NCBI GenBank assembly: GCA_019648995.1
Contig: BLXT01007071.1
Coordinates: 1,644,493-1,674,507 of the forward strand
Source of the DNA: Plakobranchus ocellatus
Lineage: Eukaryota > Mollusca > Gastropoda > Plakobranchidae
Length of the DNA stretch: 30,015 bases
Direction: 5' to 3'
In this document: positions 21,501-30,015 of the stretch, piece by piece
Numbering within the stretch: the first letter of the stretch is position 1
Layout of the letters: the number at the start of each line of letters is the position of its first letter
Notes under the pieces: generated by a model
Told to the model about the DNA's origin: nothing
Seen by the model: only the letters and a program-made list of their open reading frames with translations
Database searches by the model: none
Program-made: the position numbers and the translations under genes

Positions 21501-24500
21501 AGATCTAAACCCAGTTAAATTTTCCATACAAAGGAACTCAATCCAGTTAAATAAGCTTACTCTCAACTTTTAAATGCTTTCAAAAGTCTGAAATGCTGTA
21601 AAATCTTTTTTCTGAAGATAAACATGTCAAACTGCAAGAACTATTTATACACCCCAGATCTCTAGCTTGCCGCCTTTCCTTTGTGCTCTACTATGGGGCT
21701 ATAAATGGATTGGATTTCTCTACTTCATTTCAAACATATCTTTTGAAGCAACAGTACTTCACATTGTATCTACTAAGATTCATGCAGTTCTTAGCTTTGT
21801 TTAATATCAAGTATTTTTTGATTAGTTTAACAGTTTATTTGAATTGATAGCATTGTCAAAACATATTAAAAACCACTGAAATCCGTTTTTTCATAGCTTT
21901 AGGAATATTTACATTCTGTCATATATAGAGGTCTAGCCTTATGCTTTGAAAGATAAAAAAATTCAATGAAAATGAAGATAGGTGTTTAACACCATATGTT
22001 TGAAAAATAATAATCCCTAAGTTTTATTTTCTTTTATTTGAAAATTGATTAAACATGGATTACATTATAACTTTGAAATGTCAAACTTGGAATCAATTCT
22101 GAAGAGTTCACCTTAAAACATACAATTTGTGCCCCAACAATTTCCTTTGCACAAATATTTGATTTCAGGACAATTTTTATTGTTTCAGTGAGAGAAAAAC
22201 CCCCAAAAAACTTTCAATCTCTTCTTGCACTCTTGTCTCTTTTACAGATTTATAACATGTTTGCAATGGGAAGCCTTTTTCCTTCCAACATTGATTCATA
22301 AAGTCAACTGCTATGTAATGATTTTTCAAAACTTTTTCACAAACTCATTTCACAGCACTGTAAATTACTCCTTTCCTTTTCCCCATATTCTTTATAAAAT
22401 ACATTTTAGCTTTTATATTGAAATCTCTGAAAACATTTGCTTTGTTAGTATTATGAATGTTGACTTAGAAATGATTGTTTTTCCTTAAAAATTTAATATA
22501 TAAATGCATTTTCAGGTGAATATGTTTTAAAGTTAATTTCCTTTACATAAGATTTTTGGTTGTACCTATAGAAGAAAAATTGTAGTCCATTGCTTGAACT
22601 GTGAAATGGAATTTAAAGGACCATTAAGTCTTGTACACCAAATTTTTTAAAGATTATCATTATGAAGCATAACTTTTCTTTGAGATCATATAACATTCAA
22701 ATCAAATTATTGAATGTGCATTTGTCAGGTAAAGTGCTATTCAAAATTCAAATTCCTGTCCCTTCCTTTTTCATTCATTAAAAAAAAAAAAAAAAGATTT
22801 GTAAGATTTCATTTTCAACATATTAGATTCTCTTTACTTTATAGCTGGACATGACAGATGAAGTGTCAGATACATCCATGATTGGCCTTGATCCATCTCC
22901 TTCAAAACCTGGAATGGTAGCAAGACTTATGGAAATAAAAAAGCGCCGCAAACAGATTGCTAGTGGTATGCAAATATTGTATTTCTCTATGTACATCCTT
23001 GGTTGAATTAACGATAAGATGATCACATTAGTTGCGCACTTGTGACTTTTCAGATTTCTTTTCTGAATTTAAATTTAAATGGTCAACCTCAACAACCTTC
23101 ACTTTTTAAAACAATTGTGTGTTAGGTTTTAGATTTACATAATTTTCAACAATTGTGTTTCATGTAAAATAAATACTTTTTTTTTTAATCATACAAATAT
23201 GATGTGCCATATCAACGTTCTATAGAATCAATTATGCTTTTGCATCTTGCTCCAAAAAACATCAATGCAATAGATAATAACTCCTCGTTTCATGCTTAAA
23301 TTTTTCTTATTTATATTTAGATATACTTTATTGTACCCACTGACAGATTTAAGCTTTCTTGTGCATGGCATTGTTTAAAAGTTTTGATTCAGACATTGAA
23401 GAATCAGAATCGGAATCAAATATGTGAATGGGGGCTACATTCTTACACAAATTTTGAGATTTCAAGTTTTTTATACACAAGTGCACAGCTTGAGATTTGC
23501 TTCCCTTGATTAGAATCAAGTTCATTTTTATTTCCAGCTTTGCACCCCATCTTGCCTTTTTTTCATTTTATCATTTCAAGGGCTTTTCAGGGAGCTTTGT
23601 TTTGATTTGTGCTTAACATTTTAAAAACAAAAATTAATAACAAAAATTATTCTATTGCACATGCACGATCCTGAGAAAAAGTTAAATTTTTCTATAGCCT
23701 GCAATTTTCTCCCTTAAAGGTGATGAAATATTCCCTATGTGATTAATTGAAAAGCATTTTGACATAATACACATCTCTACATATCCATATAATAAAACCA
23801 AATACACTTTTTTTTTTTTGATAACTTTCTAAGCTTATAAAAAAATTATTCTAAATTTTAGATTCCCAAGCTCATATAATCCTTGCATCAGAAAAGAAAA
23901 AAACTTTACCTCTGTGTTTCTAATTGATAAAATATTCTAAAGCCAGCTTAACTTAAAACAAGGCTTATACTAAAGCAGATCTGCACGTTGTTAGGATATT
24001 TGATGGAAAAGCAAAACACTGTCTTTCGCTTGCTTCTTTTGTTTTTTTCTTTTCAAAAGTGTTTGGAAAATGAAATTGTAAAGGCCTCTTGAATGTCATA
24101 TCAGATTTAATCATCTGATTGTGTAACTGATTTTTTCAGAAAGCTGTCAGGCCTGTAATGTCTCCTTTGCATCTATCTTGAAAAAAAGAGTAAGTGACAA
24201 TTAACCTTGTCAAGTTTACATTGCTCACACTTAAATTTTTCCCTCTTGTGTCCAAGTCTTGCTTTAACTAATTTGTATGTATTGTTCTCTTTTAAAATTT
24301 TAGATGTCCATACAGATTAAATGTGCAAATCTGGAGAATAACGTTGTCTTTTGAAAGAAACCGCACTCACCTTGATTTCTTTCTAATATTGTTCTTATGA
24401 ACATGATAGCATCTAACCACCTAATTCATTAATATGCTAAATTGTTATGGTCTCCTCAACAAATCTCCAGGCACTGCTCCTTGTCACTTGTTATGCCAGT

Positions 24501-27253
24501 CAGAGATTTTAAAAAAATTGTACTTTGAAAATTATTAGCCTTTGAGGTTTGAGATAAAGTAGTTGTTTCATAAACACTTGTAAAAATAATATAAAATTGA
24601 AGGAGAAATTTTTAAAACATATTTTTCAAATTGAAACCTACTTATTCTTTTGTATGAAGATAAAAATGAAAACTTAATTATTTTTAAAAAAAATCTTTCT
24701 TCTATATTATTTTCTCTCTTGAAACAATTTGAAATTTTCAAGACTTTATTGTCCTCCTTGATATGTTATCTTCTCTTTATTTATTTTTTTTAGTTTATTC
24801 ATACTTTCATGCATATAGCATATTAACCCAATACTCTTCTGTGTGTTAAGGCCTTATGGTTTGCATGCAATTTTTTCACTAGTGCTATTGTCGTCACTGT
24901 GGCTACAGCTTTTGTAGCAGATGTTGCTATCAACAAGTGCCACGTTCTGTGTTTGGAGCTACATGTAAGTTTGTACATGATCTCAAACAGTTTTTCTTGC
25001 ACTGTTCTTCAATAAAGTGCAATGGCACATTTTTTCGTCCTTTAGAAGAAATTGCACAAATAAAAAAAAATGTAATCAGCATTTTGTTTAAATCTATTCC
25101 CTCTCGCAAAATGATCCAGAAAGGGAAAAACATCAGGAAAGATAACTATGCCTCCAAATTTTTTTTTTTCATTTCATGAATTTGATGTGCCCAGTAGTTA
25201 ATGTGCATACAATCATGTTAATATAAAAATCAATTTTTCATACTTAGTTTTGTCTTTTAATAACTTCCATGCTTTTCATGTCTGACCTTTACTTTCATGT
25301 ATTGTCCCTGAACTGCTCGTTTTATTTATTTGAATGGAAACAATGTGCTGTATAATTATATTCTTGGGCATTGAACCAATAAAGTTAACTTTTATTACTA
25401 GCTTCTCCTTACCACAATCTTCTTTTGCTCAAGTGATATACACTCTAAAATATTTCATTCTTCTGATGTACAGTCATGAATATTTAATATGGTGAAAAGC
25501 TCTTTTTGTTTTCTCTAGTTCATTTCAAGAGAATACTTGAGGGCTTCTTATTACTGAATAATAACTATAAAAAAAATTCTTTCAAATAATTAATTGAACT
25601 ATGCAGAACCAGTGGATTTGTGTATTGAATACATTAAATATTAATTTACGTTCAAATATTGTTTTTATGAATTGATAAAGGTACTCATTTCATATTTAAA
25701 CATCTAGCTGAGAAAAATTAAAAAGGTCTCATTATAATGTGCAATGTTCTTTTAGTTTTGATTGTATGATTAAGTGATCAGTGTTTTGTTTCACTACCAC
25801 ATCTGTCACAATTACTGGAAAATACATTTCTCTGATCTTTCAATGTTTGCTATGCCCCAATTTTTAGCTAATCAGAAACTTTCTTCAGTGTTCATGCCTT
25901 TTTCTGACATAGTGAAAATCTCTTTTTCATATCAATCAATAAAAACTTTACTCTTACTGTTTACTAGCAATATTTACAATAGGCTTCATATTTATTTCAT
26001 AATCTTTAGTATCTTCTTTTGCACAATATTGTTTTTTTGCATTTGAAAAAAAAAAAAATTCAAGGAAAGCAGTGGAAGATGGAGACAATAATTTATTCAC
26101 TTGTACTTTTTCCCTGCAGCAAGGGAGTTTTATGTCATGAAATGAATAACTTAGTAAAAGATTCATTGCACCAAAGAACAAGTACATGTAATCTATAAAG
26201 GCTTAAGCTTCTGTGCCCATCAGTTTTATGCAGCAATTAATCTTTAGAGAGAGTAGATACAGAAGATAATTCCCTGTACCTTTCAAGTACATTCTTCTCA
26301 ATGCCCAACTCCAAAAGTCTTAGTCCTGTAATTTCACATTGCAAGTGTTCATAGTATCTCGACAAAAACGACAGACACGAAAAATTTTATGGAATAGATT
26401 ATCTAATTTTTTATTGTCTAAAATGAAATTTTCTTTTTTCTTTAGCTCTGACTTGTGTTGCTTCCTAACATTTATTTTCTTAATGGAATATTAAAAACTC
26501 ACGCTTTCCAAGGAAATATGGCTTCAAAATATTTCATTTTGTTGATTTTGTTACAAGGTACAATAAAAAATTGGTATCTGTCAAGACTTCAGAAACAGCG
26601 TTCCTTGGATTTGAAATTTTATTCATAATTGAACTATGGTCGATATTCTGAGAATATTAGGCCTTAAAAAGTTGTATAAATGTCTTTTTTTTTGTACTTT
26701 TGTGAAAGTAACATTTCTTTTTTGTCTCAAGTGTTGGCCTAAATTTAAGGTGAAAATTCTCAAAACTAAATATGTGTAGGCGTTTACAAGTCTTTCAATA
26801 ATTTAAAAATACATATCTTTGTGTCCTCAAGTGGCAATTTTTCCATTATTTTTGTTTTTTTTAAATTTTCTTAACTTTTGAATTGAAGTAGCTGCAAAAT
26901 ATTTTTACTTTATGAGATTTAATTTGTCACTGATTTTTTTTGCGATATCAATCACAATTTCGGCACTTGTTGTATTATTTGATGACATAAGGGTACTAAG
27001 CAAAACAATAGATTTAATTTCAGTTTGACTTGATCATGTAAATCTTGAATGCTGTCCACAGTTACAGCTTTTTTTTTTTCTGCACAAAATACAACTTTTT
27101 TTTTTAAGCAGATTTCTCGTAATTTTTTTCTTTGTATTTTCAGCCCCAGCAGCAATGAAAGAAACAGTCTTGGTGTGCTGCTCATGTCATGCAGTGCTTG
27201 TTACTCAAGAACATGTGGATGCCTCTCCCTCTGTTCCACAGCAAGCACCTTGA
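12447..27253 (+). CDS. ZFYVE27: Protrudin (zinc finger FYVE domain-containing protein 27)
   Basis: ER membrane protein; in mammals it binds Rab11-GDP, VAP proteins and kinesin-1 and promotes membrane transport into neurites. Join 12447-12589, 13700-13770, 14518-14692, 15975-16070, 17103-17215, 19240-19319, 20783-20860, 22845-22965, 24140-24189, 24883-24964, 27144-27253: 1,119 nt, 372 aa (human is about 411). Residues 55-95 form two hydrophobic segments and 162-195 a hydrophobic hairpin. Residues 230-262 are Asp-rich and 270-292 basic (VARLMEIKKRRKQ). The FYVE finger is 295-351 with Zn ligands C295, C298, C312, C315, C320, C323, C348, C351. CSRCC, VFGAT and KETVLVC match human protrudin's CSRCC, MGATA and RETVFVC. 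As in protrudin, the WxxD and full RRHHCR motifs are missing. I see no classic FFAT motif. ATG 12447 is chosen: in-frame stop at 12423, A at -3, G at +4; ATG 12489 is the alternative. Confidence 0.92.
12590..13699 (+). other. ZFYVE27 intron 1
   Basis: GT-AG intron of 1.1 kb, T-rich, ending in a run of T before cag. No additional exon seen. Confidence 0.75.
13700..13770 (+). CDS. ZFYVE27: ZFYVE27 coding exon 2 (first hydrophobic segment)
   Basis: A 71-nt exon (phase 2 to 1) between tttttcag|g and cagg|gtatac. It encodes RWRFRYSTVGVWLLFNAACI and FLSQ, residues 48-71; a basic patch precedes the hydrophobic stretch. It corresponds to RYLLRWQ..LTCLGLN of mammalian protrudin. Confidence 0.88.
13771..14517 (+). 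other. ZFYVE27 intron 2
   Basis: A 747-bp GT-AG intron ending tcattgcag. No exon or element recognised. Confidence 0.75.
14518..14692 (+). CDS. ZFYVE27: ZFYVE27 coding exon 3 (second hydrophobic segment)
   Basis: A 175-nt exon (phase 1 to 2) between attgcag|gagt and tatag|gtttgt. It encodes GVIFVLASSLVIAVASLALI, a membrane segment, then a polar stretch QILEKVLPNNRRPVKP ending HLETVENFRY. Confidence 0.9.
14894..15336 (+). repeat. Tandem duplication, 221-bp unit, in ZFYVE27 intron 3
   Basis: Two adjacent copies, 14894-15114 and 15115-15336, both running from gatccctggtacttttgttc to the end gacaatgccaaaca(a/g)ctttgag. They differ by a handful of substitutions and small indels, so the duplication is recent. 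Copy 1 begins at the T-rich acceptor of the candidate terminal exon; copy 2 has only ctttgag in that place, plus a one-base insertion that shifts the short reading frame. Confidence 0.92.
14896..14968 (+). CDS. ZFYVE27: Candidate alternative terminal exon of ZFYVE27
   Basis: After a strong acceptor, ctttgttttttag|gatccc, the phase left by exon 3 (AG + G = Arg) opens 24 codons, RIPGTFVRSVSPRDVDSLMS then DTIV, and stops at TGA 14966-14968. Spliced to exon 3 this gives a 153-residue isoform with only the first two hydrophobic segments and no FYVE finger. AATAAA is absent nearby; the variant ATTAAA lies at 15428-15433. No homologue is known to me. It could instead be a chance acceptor. Confidence 0.35.
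15337..15974 (+). other. ZFYVE27 intron 3, distal part
   Basis: AT-rich sequence after the tandem duplication, ending attttttgcag. It holds ATTAAA at 15428 and otherwise nothing recognised. Confidence 0.7.
15975..16070 (+). CDS. ZFYVE27: ZFYVE27 coding exon 4
   Basis: A 96-nt exon (phase 2 to 2) between tttttgcag|cctg and ctcat|gtaagt. It encodes SLIEMHDFVMKSNEYLAYF and SILKWDAVVPSL. It aligns with the protrudin region VKSFLIQLEAFL..VLHWENPVVS. Confidence 0.9.
16071..17102 (+). other. ZFYVE27 intron 4
   Basis: A 1.0-kb GT-AG intron with a poly(A) run near 16401-16418. No exon seen. Confidence 0.75.
17103..17215 (+). CDS. ZFYVE27: ZFYVE27 coding exon 5 (hydrophobic hairpin)
   Basis: A 113-nt exon (phase 2 to 1) between atttcag|ctac and taaaa|gtgagt. 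It encodes IYHIEACVMLLALVMC and FLFINWFFLCHPHVLK, a hydrophobic stretch broken by PARWN, as expected for the intramembrane hairpin that shapes ER tubules in protrudin. Confidence 0.9.
17365..17430 (+). CDS. ZFYVE27: Candidate ZFYVE27 cassette exon
   Basis: Acceptor ttatccttttcctccacag|ttg has an excellent pyrimidine tract; donor atac|gtgaga. It is 66 nt, phase 1 to 1, so it fits exactly between exons 5 and 6 and keeps the frame: residues VPHKFYGINDSLIKDHQK plus VRI would be inserted after the hydrophobic hairpin. A second donor (aag|gtcaga at 17420/17421) would end in phase 0 and could splice directly to exon 7, skipping exon 6. Mammalian protrudin, from memory, reads straight across this junction, so inclusion is probably optional. 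Confidence 0.45.
17431..19239 (+). other. ZFYVE27 intron 5, distal part
   Basis: AT-rich, with a 22-base N gap at 18469-18490 followed by 12 G. No exon seen in the sequenced part; the gap could hide sequence. Confidence 0.7.
18469..18502. other. Assembly gap and adjacent G homopolymer
   Basis: 22 N followed directly by 12 G. The homopolymer beside the gap is most likely why the assembly failed here. Open frames crossing it contain unknown residues and are meaningless. Confidence 0.95.
19240..19319 (+). CDS. ZFYVE27: ZFYVE27 coding exon 6
   Basis: An 80-nt exon (phase 1 to 0) between ttttctctag|aatg and gagaaa|gtaggt. It encodes KCFRYLKEYISTHEPSASK and ESVAEKEK, the cytosolic exit from the hairpin region. 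Confidence 0.88.
19320..20782 (+). other. ZFYVE27 intron 6
   Basis: A 1.5-kb GT-AG intron with a CT-rich stretch at about 20340-20410. No phase-compatible exon recognised. Confidence 0.7.
20783..20860 (+). CDS. ZFYVE27: ZFYVE27 coding exon 7 (acidic linker)
   Basis: A 78-nt exon (phase 0 to 0) between atgttacag|aaag and gat|gtaagt. It encodes KAISSKDEDIDKDNCDD and IDKDDDSSD, with the short repeat DIDKD. In mammalian protrudin an acidic linker with an FFAT motif binds VAP; no EFFDAxE-like core is visible here. Confidence 0.85.
20861..22844 (+). other. ZFYVE27 intron 7
   Basis: A 2.0-kb GT-AG intron, T-rich, with a poly(A) run near 22780-22795. One phase-compatible microexon candidate lies at 21195-21233; nothing else is recognised. 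Confidence 0.65.
21195..21233 (+). CDS. ZFYVE27: Candidate ZFYVE27 microexon
   Basis: 39 nt between gtcttgtctggcag|aaac and aat|gtaagc, phase 0 to 0, fitting exactly between exons 7 and 8. It would add KLRNLLAIWARLN. The donor is strong and the acceptor moderate. No homologous residues are known to me, so this rests on splice signals and phase only. Confidence 0.22.
22845..22965 (+). CDS. ZFYVE27: ZFYVE27 coding exon 8
   Basis: A 121-nt exon (phase 0 to 1) between tttatag|ctgg and agtg|gtatgc. It encodes LDMTDEVSDTSMIGLDPS, then MVARLMEIKKRRKQIAS. The basic helix matches the pre-FYVE VSRLTERLRKRY segment of mammalian protrudin. Confidence 0.9.
22966..24139 (+). other. ZFYVE27 intron 8
   Basis: A 1.2-kb GT-AG intron ending ctgattttttcag. 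No additional exon recognised. Confidence 0.75.
24140..24189 (+). CDS. ZFYVE27: ZFYVE27 coding exon 9 (FYVE finger, first Cys pair)
   Basis: A 50-nt exon (phase 1 to 0) between attttttcag|aaag and aaaaga|gtaagt. It encodes ESCQACNVSFASILKKR, with Zn ligands C295 and C298. It aligns with human CTGCSATFSVLKKR. Confidence 0.92.
24190..24882 (+). other. ZFYVE27 intron 9
   Basis: A 693-bp GT-AG intron splitting the FYVE finger. Nothing else seen. Confidence 0.75.
24883..24964 (+). CDS. ZFYVE27: ZFYVE27 coding exon 10 (FYVE finger core)
   Basis: An 82-nt exon (phase 0 to 1) between ttttttcactag|tgct and acat|gtaagt. It encodes CYCRHCGYSFCSRCC, then YQQVPRSVFGAT, giving Zn ligands C312, C315, C320 and C323. 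The basic signature is reduced to RHC, as in other protrudins, which bind phosphoinositides less specifically than classic FYVE domains. Confidence 0.93.
24965..27143 (+). other. ZFYVE27 intron 10, with open read-through and polyA signals
   Basis: A 2.2-kb GT-AG intron. The exon 10 frame stays open through the donor for 71 codons to TGA 25177-25179. AATAAA hexamers occur at 25011 and 25378, the latter followed by a T-rich stretch. No other exon recognised. Confidence 0.65.
27144..27253 (+). CDS. ZFYVE27: ZFYVE27 terminal coding exon 11
   Basis: A 110-nt exon (phase 1) from gtattttcag|cccc to TGA 27251-27253. It encodes SPAAMKETVLVCCSCHAVLV, with the last Zn pair C348/C351, then TQEHVDASPSVPQQAP. 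It matches human PEAQRETVFVCASC, with a tail about a dozen residues longer. Confidence 0.93.
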
Positions 27254-27360
27254 TTGGACTGTAGACAGTTTAAGTCACTGCAATGCAGCAACCGCCTATT
27301 TATTGATATAGTATGTTATAAACCCAATTTAATAAATTCTGAAATGTAACTTTTAGCCGT
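27254..27360 (+). terminator. ZFYVE27: ZFYVE27 3' UTR and polyA signal
   Basis: AATAAA at 27331-27336, 78 bases after the stop, is the nearest canonical polyA signal. A longer 3' UTR cannot be excluded. Confidence 0.65.
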
Positions 27361-30015
27361 GAGATTAGAAGCTGAATTTCCCTCCTTTTTCTGTTTCAGT
27401 CCAAAATAATTGATCATTCACAGTGATAAAGCAACTGTTTTTTTTTTAGTCAACAATTACAAACTAAGCATAAATTTATTTGTCTTCACAGATCACTCAG
27501 TTTAAGTTTAGTTACGGTAAAAAAACCCTCCATATTTTGTGAATTGTTTTTGCAAGAGTAAAATCAGAGACCCTCGTCAATGTTGTAAAAAAATGTTGAC
27601 TCTTAAAATGTTCTTTGGTTATTAAAATGCTAAATGTAATGCTCTGATTCATTCAACCTGATAGTTTGTAATAATTAATACAGAAAAAAAAAATCAAAAT
27701 TATAATTTATCTAAAAAGGAAATCAACATTCTTATATTCTTATTGTACCAATAGTGTTAGCTGCTGACAACTAAGGCCATTCAATTTGTGAATTTGAAAA
27801 TTGGCCTTATTCCAGTTATGCTCTGTTTAAAGAGGCAAATAGAGAACTTTTTTGTTTGTGTGTTTTTTCACATGATGATTAAAAATCAAATGGCAGATAG
27901 TGTTATTGTATTGTTTGTCTGCATGTTACAGGCCTATTCCAAATATAAAAAAACTAAAACCTGTATAAAGAATGCTAGAATGCATTTTTTTCATTGTCAT
28001 GATCATGAAATTTTCAGATTATACTCTTTTTATTTAAGTTGTCATCCGTGCATTGATTTATCATCAAATTGATGCATCATCATTTTAAAACCTTTATCTT
28101 AGCCTCATGCATATAACAAAGTCAATTCTAAACTGTCTAAAGCATTGTTGAATATTATTGAAAACTTATAAGATCCCAGGTTAATACAGCAGCAGTATAT
28201 GAGGAATGAAAGAATTCAAACAAGTTCAATTGAATATTTGGTGTTTTAGCTTGCTGTGGGCAAAAAAGATTTAAATTCACATGATATGACAGTTTCTTTA
28301 GCAATTTTGTATTTTGTCCATTGGCCTATCAATTTTCATTGTTTCCAAAAAAAAACCTCAACTCTTTCTCTAACTTTTCTACACAGAAATGTTAAAAAAC
28401 TTTGAAGGCAGCCCTTTCACATCAACTTTTATGCAGAACCTTAACCTTAACATGCTACAACTTTATGAATGTGATGGTATATTCTTTTGTTGATTTGGCG
28501 ATGGAGTAAAAGTGAGTAATTCACTCTTAATTTACTCAACTATCAAGGAAGTTCGAGAAATGTGTATCCAGTACTCTTAGTTTTACTATTCTCTGTATAA
28601 AAATAAACATGGTGGTGGCTCAATAGAAAGTCACCAAAATTTTGCTGTAGTTGGGTGTGAGGGCAACCAGCAACACACTTCAAAGTAGCTACTTTGATCA
28701 TAGATTGACCTCTGTCTTGATTGGTTCACAGCAAAGCAAGGAAACAGTCTGGGCTACTCTGTTCTATTTTTTTTCTACTAAAAAATTGTCTCTACAAATG
28801 TAAAATTTTCCAAAGTCCTTTTTTAAACACTACTCTGATGCGGGATATGCATTATTATTTTTAGTTGAATATTTGATCAAATCAGCATTCCATTAAAGGT
28901 AATTGCTATTGCTGGAAGCATATCTAAAAACAATTGTCTGTAATGAACTTGGCAATAATTCTTTAACTGTAGTTGGAGAAACTATCTTCATCTTTTAATT
29001 AAATGAAAAAAAATAATAAACCCTTCTCTTGCCGCCAGCTTGTTATCACTTTTTTCTAGTCACCAATTCATACCGAATTTGATTTATTTTACTAAACAAA
29101 ATAATGCAAGGGATAAGGTTAAAAAAAAAAGACTTTACTCACAAATTATATCTTGCCTACCACTAAATGTATTACATATTTTTTTAAAAATTTGCAGTGC
29201 AATTTCTTTCAAAAAATTATATTTCAAATATTAAGTTGTACATTTTTGTCTTTTTGATTTATAAATCAAAATATAATATTTATATTTTGTTGGTATAACA
29301 AAATATGAGCCCTAATCAAGACACCCTTTAATTTATAGCTTTTATAATCTGTGCTAATATCTGTTTGTATGCACCAAGTTTTTATGTTTTTCTCTTAATG
29401 GGTGCTCACTCCTATCAATTTGCCATGGCATATCTGCAACGCATGTATATTATTTTTTTTTTCCTTTTTCTCTCTTTAAATATTTCTATAATAGTTTTAT
29501 TTACTCTGGGTACATTGTCTGGCAGTTTGTACACAGCTGCTACTTATTTGTATATATCAGAAACTCTTTCTGTTCACAGATGTTTACATGAAGTACCTTA
29601 AATATTCACCTACTTTACACTCTTTACTTTTCTATTGTTCTGCTTATCAGAGCAAAAACTTGTACTCAATTCTTTGATATTTGCTCTTCTCATAATGTGG
29701 TTACAACACTGTTTCCAAAGGATTTTATGTTGTTACAGTCCTTATGACAATCATCACCTAGTCTGTGTACCCTTGTTTGTGTTTCTTCTATTTAAAAGAG
29801 ATGTAACTCCAATCTTTCCACTATAGAAACTGTAAAATATTCTAAAGGTAAAGCTCTTTTGTGGACTCACTATGAGAATTAAAAAAATTTCATTCACTGC
29901 ACTAAAAGTGAAAAAAAATGACATAAATTAAAAAAAAAAAAACATTAAAAATTCTCATTTCCATCTGTAAGATATTCTAACTACAACTACAAGGACTTAC
30001 GATTAATATTTTAAT
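27361..30015 (+). other. 3' flank without recognised genes
   Basis: AT-rich sequence with many short frames, none showing a known domain or convincing exon structure on either strand. Short hydrophobic frames (for example near 29365-29601) are T-rich composition effects. An 18-bp perfect palindrome lies at 28680-28697. Confidence 0.6.

Noticed and set aside
27049-27264. 71-codon plus-strand frame over the last protrudin exon
   Set aside because: Wrong frame; the phase from exon 10 gives the Cys-containing FYVE end instead.
29365-29826. Hydrophobic plus-strand frames in the 3' flank
   Set aside because: T-rich sequence gives Phe/Leu/Ile runs; no splice structure or homology.
1-30015. CRISPR arrays, operons, integrases, rRNA or tRNA genes
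   Set aside because: None seen. Exon-intron structure and retroelement fossils show animal nuclear DNA; no tRNA-like cloverleaf was found by eye, although a covariance-model search was not possible.

Overview
The window is AT-rich animal nuclear DNA. Its genes are broken into many short GT-AG exons, and it also carries decayed non-LTR retrotransposon fragments and many microsatellites. Coding similarity points to a bilaterian invertebrate. A mollusc or other lophotrochozoan is plausible from gene divergence, intron size (0.2-2.2 kb) and RTE-type repeats, but the sequence alone does not settle the species.

Two protein genes are supported, both on the + strand in head-to-tail order. The first (exons 483-3835) is the 3' end of a giant HERC1-type E3 ubiquitin ligase. 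Six exons encode about 300 residues, covering most of the HECT domain with the catalytic Cys codon at 3677-3679 and the native stop. The rest of the gene, including the RCC1-like domains, lies upstream of the window. The second (12447-27253) is a complete ZFYVE27/protrudin gene. Its eleven assembled coding exons give a 372-residue protein with three membrane-associated hydrophobic stretches, an acidic linker, a basic helix and a C-terminal protrudin-type FYVE zinc finger. Protrudin is an ER membrane protein; HERC1 is a mainly cytosolic ubiquitin ligase. Nothing in the sequence shows that the two genes work together.

The 7 kb between the genes holds two related fragments of an RTE-like reverse transcriptase in opposite orientation (6285-6985 minus, 8777-9800 plus), which share the same in-frame TGA. 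It also has a 76-bp-period duplication, CT/GA-rich and AT tracts, and no convincing gene. After the ZFYVE27 stop and a polyA signal at 27331, the last 2.7 kb holds no recognisable gene.

The most interesting material is hidden splicing potential inside ZFYVE27. There is a phase-matched 66-nt cassette exon candidate (17365-17430) and a 39-nt microexon candidate (21195-21233). There is an alternative terminal exon (14896-14968) that would give a truncated 153-aa isoform ending in a PDZ-ligand-like tail; it sits in a recent 221-bp tandem duplication. There is also an unusually long open read-through after exon 10. No new multi-gene system was found.
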